Source of the DNA: Chryseobacterium mulctrae
GTDB lineage: Bacteria; Bacteroidota; Bacteroidia; Flavobacteriales; Weeksellaceae
Length of the DNA: 64,000 nt
Assembly (NCBI RefSeq): GCF_006175945.1
Contig: NZ_VAJL01000001.1
Coordinates: forward strand, 310,001 to 374,000
Direction: 5' to 3'
The notes below the pieces were generated by a model. The model saw nothing but the letters and a program-made list of their open reading frames with translations. It did no database searches and was not told where the DNA came from. Shown here in pieces: positions 62,020 to 64,000 of this stretch. A program made the translations under genes and the position numbers. Numbering within the stretch: the stretch's first letter is position 1; the number at the start of each line of letters is the position of its first letter.

Positions 62020-64000
62020 TTAATACCCAGGAAGCTGAGTAAGGTTTGGATTATCAATCAACGGATGTCCTGCAGAAGCTGCCGCAAACGGAAGTAATTC
62101 TGTTTTATTAGGTACAAATCCGTAGAAAAGACCGTCTCCACCACCTTCAATCCAGTTTGGATAGGTTCCTCCATTTTCTGCTGAACCTGTTGGTTTTGTG
62201 TAGATAATATTTCCTATCTGAAGTGCATTAAATCCTGCTGTAAATCCTACAGCTTTTCTAGCGTTACCATTAAATGTACTTGTATAAGCCTGGAACATAT
62301 TGGCAGGATACCATTTGTCATCAGCTGTTGAAGTTTGTCCGTTTGCTAATGCTATAGCTTTCAAAGTCGTTTGATACGCCGCATAACCAGCCGAGCTAGT
62401 AGGAACTGCTTGAACTTGCGCAATCTGTGCAGGATCAGTTAAATCAATATAAGTCACTGCCAAGAATGGATCTCCATAAACCTGAGCATTTTTATGAAAT
62501 TTGTAAAGACGGTAAACTGGTGTAGAAGCAAACTGACCTGTGCGGTTTGACAAGTTTTTCATTGCTGTTCTTGTCGCATCAATTTCGCTTGCAATACGGT
62601 TCATTCTGATCAAATCCGTACGAAGCATAAATTCGTCTGAAAATTCCCATTTACGCTCCTGAACTAGTGCTGATTCAAATGCTTGCTGACCACTTGGAAT
62701 TGGAAGCGAACCAATTCCCGCACGGTTTCTTACCTGTTGTAGCGCCGCGATTCCTGCAGCTGTAGGTCCTGAATTTAAATAATTTTGTGTTTCTGCATAC
62801 ATCAATAAAACATCTGCATATCTGATAATAGGAATATTCAAATTACGAGCGTCTGCAGCTTGTGGCTCGACACACCAAGAAATTCTGAATTTCCCCGGCA
62901 TAATACAAGAATAGGTTGTTCCTACGTCTACCCAAGTATCACTTGCGTTACCTGAATTTAAGAAATAAATACTGTAAGAAGTAGTCGCAACATCTCTACG
63001 TTTATCTGCAGCATTAAAAGAAAGATAATAACTTGGAAGTATGAACTGTAACGCTTTACGAGAACCATAAGTACCTCCTCGTGAACCCGGATGTGCATAC
63101 ACCCCAAATGCTGAATTGGTATTTGGACCATAGGAAGCAATATGCCAAAGCATTTCCTGATTTACGGCTGAAAAATTTCTTCTGTCGAAATTAAACCACA
63201 AAGCTTCGAAACCGCTTTTTCCTCCTTGAGCCTGTACCAGACTATTTGTACCTGCATTGATTACAGAAAGTGCTGCTGCATCTGCAATCTGATACAATTG
63301 CTGAACTCTCGCATTATCAGGACGACGAGACATGATCCCCGGAGAACTTGTATTCAGCTCCCAACGAAGAGAATATCCTGCTGCATATAAAGCTATTTTT
63401 GCTAAAAGCGCATTGGTTGATTGCTTGTTTAATCTTTCGGGTGTTCCGTTTGAAGCCGGCATATTATTTATAGATTCTTGTATATCTGCAATAACTTTAT
63501 CATAAATGACGTCACGAGAAGCACGTTTAGGATAAAGCGTACTCGGATCATTAGGATCTGCTTCTTCTAAAGGAATCCAAATTGCAGGAACATCACCATA
63601 AACTCTGATTAAGTTGTAGTAGCAAAATGCACGAATAGCCTTTGCTTCTGCCAATAAAGCATCACGCTTTTGGCTTGCAGGCATATCTGGTAATCTGTCG
63701 ATGGCGATATTCGTTCTTTCGATCACCGCATACATTGCAGAATAGATTCCTGTAACGGTATTCGGTGTTTTTGAATCGTACTGAAAATTACAGATATTGT
63801 ATTTAGAATTATTGGTTGATCCGTCTTCCGCAGAATGGGTAACCGTGTCACCAGCTCCCAATTGATAAAACATTTCTGTAGGAACAATCCCTCTATATAA
63901 GCCTTGAACAAAAGCGTCCGCAGTTTCTATATTGGTAAATACAGATTCTGTATCTGATGAATTATATGCAGGTTGATTTAAAAAATCATCGCTGCACGAA
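62020..64000 (-). CDS. SusD/RagB family outer-membrane lipoprotein (partial, 5' end outside window)
   Basis: The minus-strand frame is open from the right window edge to the stop at 62020, giving about 659 residues. It begins SCSDDFLNQPAYNSSDTES, which is the lipid-anchored Cys and the first mature residues of a SusD protein, so only the signal peptide is missing. The TPR-like SusD fold is indicated by AIRAFCYYNLIRVYGDVPAI, RYADVLLMYAETQNYL, LQQVRNRAGIG and WEFSDEFMLRTDLIRMN. It binds glycans at the surface beside a SusC transporter, expected just beyond the window. Its position upstream of the rhamnose genes suggests a rhamnose-containing glycan. Confidence 0.93.
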   Translation of the reverse strand, partial: SCSDDFLNQPAYNSSDTESVFTNIETADAFVQGLYRGIVPTEMFYQLGAGDTVTHSAEDGSTNNSKYNICNFQYDSKTPNTVTGIYSAMYAVIERTNIAIDRLPDMPASQKRDALLAEAKAIRAFCYYNLIRVYGDVPAIWIPLEEADPNDPSTLYPKRASRDVIYDKVIADIQESINNMPASNGTPERLNKQSTNALLAKIALYAAGYSLRWELNTSSPGIMSRRPDNARVQQLYQIADAAALSVINAGTNSLVQAQGGKSGFEALWFNFDRRNFSAVNQEMLWHIASYGPNTNSAFGVYAHPGSRGGTYGSRKALQFILPSYYLSFNAADKRRDVATTSYSIYFLNSGNASDTWVDVGTTYSCIMPGKFRISWCVEPQAADARNLNIPIIRYADVLLMYAETQNYLNSGPTAAGIAALQQVRNRAGIGSLPIPSGQQAFESALVQERKWEFSDEFMLRTDLIRMNRIASEIDATRTAMKNLSNRTGQFASTPVYRLYKFHKNAQVYGDPFLAVTYIDLTDPAQIAQVQAVPTSSAGYAAYQTTLKAIALANGQTSTADDKWYPANMFQAYTSTFNGNARKAVGFTAGFNALQIGNIIYTKPTGSAENGGTYPNWIEGGGDGLFYGFVPNKTELLPFAAASAGHPLIDNPNLTQLPGY

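Overview
The window looks like chromosomal DNA of a Bacteroidota member of class Flavobacteriia, most likely a Chryseobacterium-type Weeksellaceae. The reasons are low GC, almost no Shine-Dalgarno sequences, -7/-33 promoter elements of the TTTG-N19..21-TAnnTTTG type, a SusD lipoprotein, GH97 and GLPGLI-family proteins, MG2/TonB-plug proteins, a small histone H1-like protein, and many palindromic intergenic repeats. The genus is an inference from gene content; no rRNA gene is present.

Left part (1-21.6 kb): a truncated membrane protein, prephenate dehydratase (pheA), then a purine cluster on the minus strand running purM-purN-purH-purD-guaA. Three copies of a ~70-bp palindromic repeat sit around purM and purN, and a tiny 24-codon gene with its own promoter and terminator lies just upstream of purM. 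Further minus-strand genes encode a flavin reductase, pirin, an NTF2-like protein, an AstE/aspartoacylase-like hydrolase, an SBF-type transporter and a GH97 glucosidase. metG (+), a GHL10 glycosidase-like lipoprotein (-) and typA (-) follow.

Middle (21.9-36.9 kb): an exported MG2/plug protein; an orphan CRISPR remnant (two 30-bp spacers) cut off by a decayed IS5-like transposase; tex; a HAD phosphatase; an RDD protein with a lipoprotein; an M28 peptidase; a GLPGLI pair; an exported flavodoxin-RidA fusion divergent from an AraC regulator; a histone H1-like gene; and a second AraC regulator.

37-43 kb holds the most striking locus: a four-gene operon with a secreted pilin-like subunit, a PapD-like chaperone, a two-domain subunit whose C-terminal half resembles the pilin, and a 931-residue outer-membrane barrel with Ig-like and SdrB-like domains. 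I read it as a chaperone-usher-like surface-fibre system of Bacteroidota. It is preceded by a 46-bp perfect palindrome and a candidate small RNA with promoter and terminator.

Right part (44.6-64 kb): a pectin/rhamnose locus. Plus-strand genes encode GH28, a DUF4450 protein and another six-hairpin-type enzyme, followed by a GntR regulator with a sugar-binding-like domain. The minus strand encodes SusD (cut by the window end), a rhamnulose-1-P aldolase/lactaldehyde dehydrogenase fusion, rhamnose isomerase, rhamnulokinase and a lactate oxidase-type enzyme. Together these give a plausible route from rhamnose-containing pectin to DHAP and pyruvate. No tRNA, rRNA, known riboswitch or cas gene was recognised.
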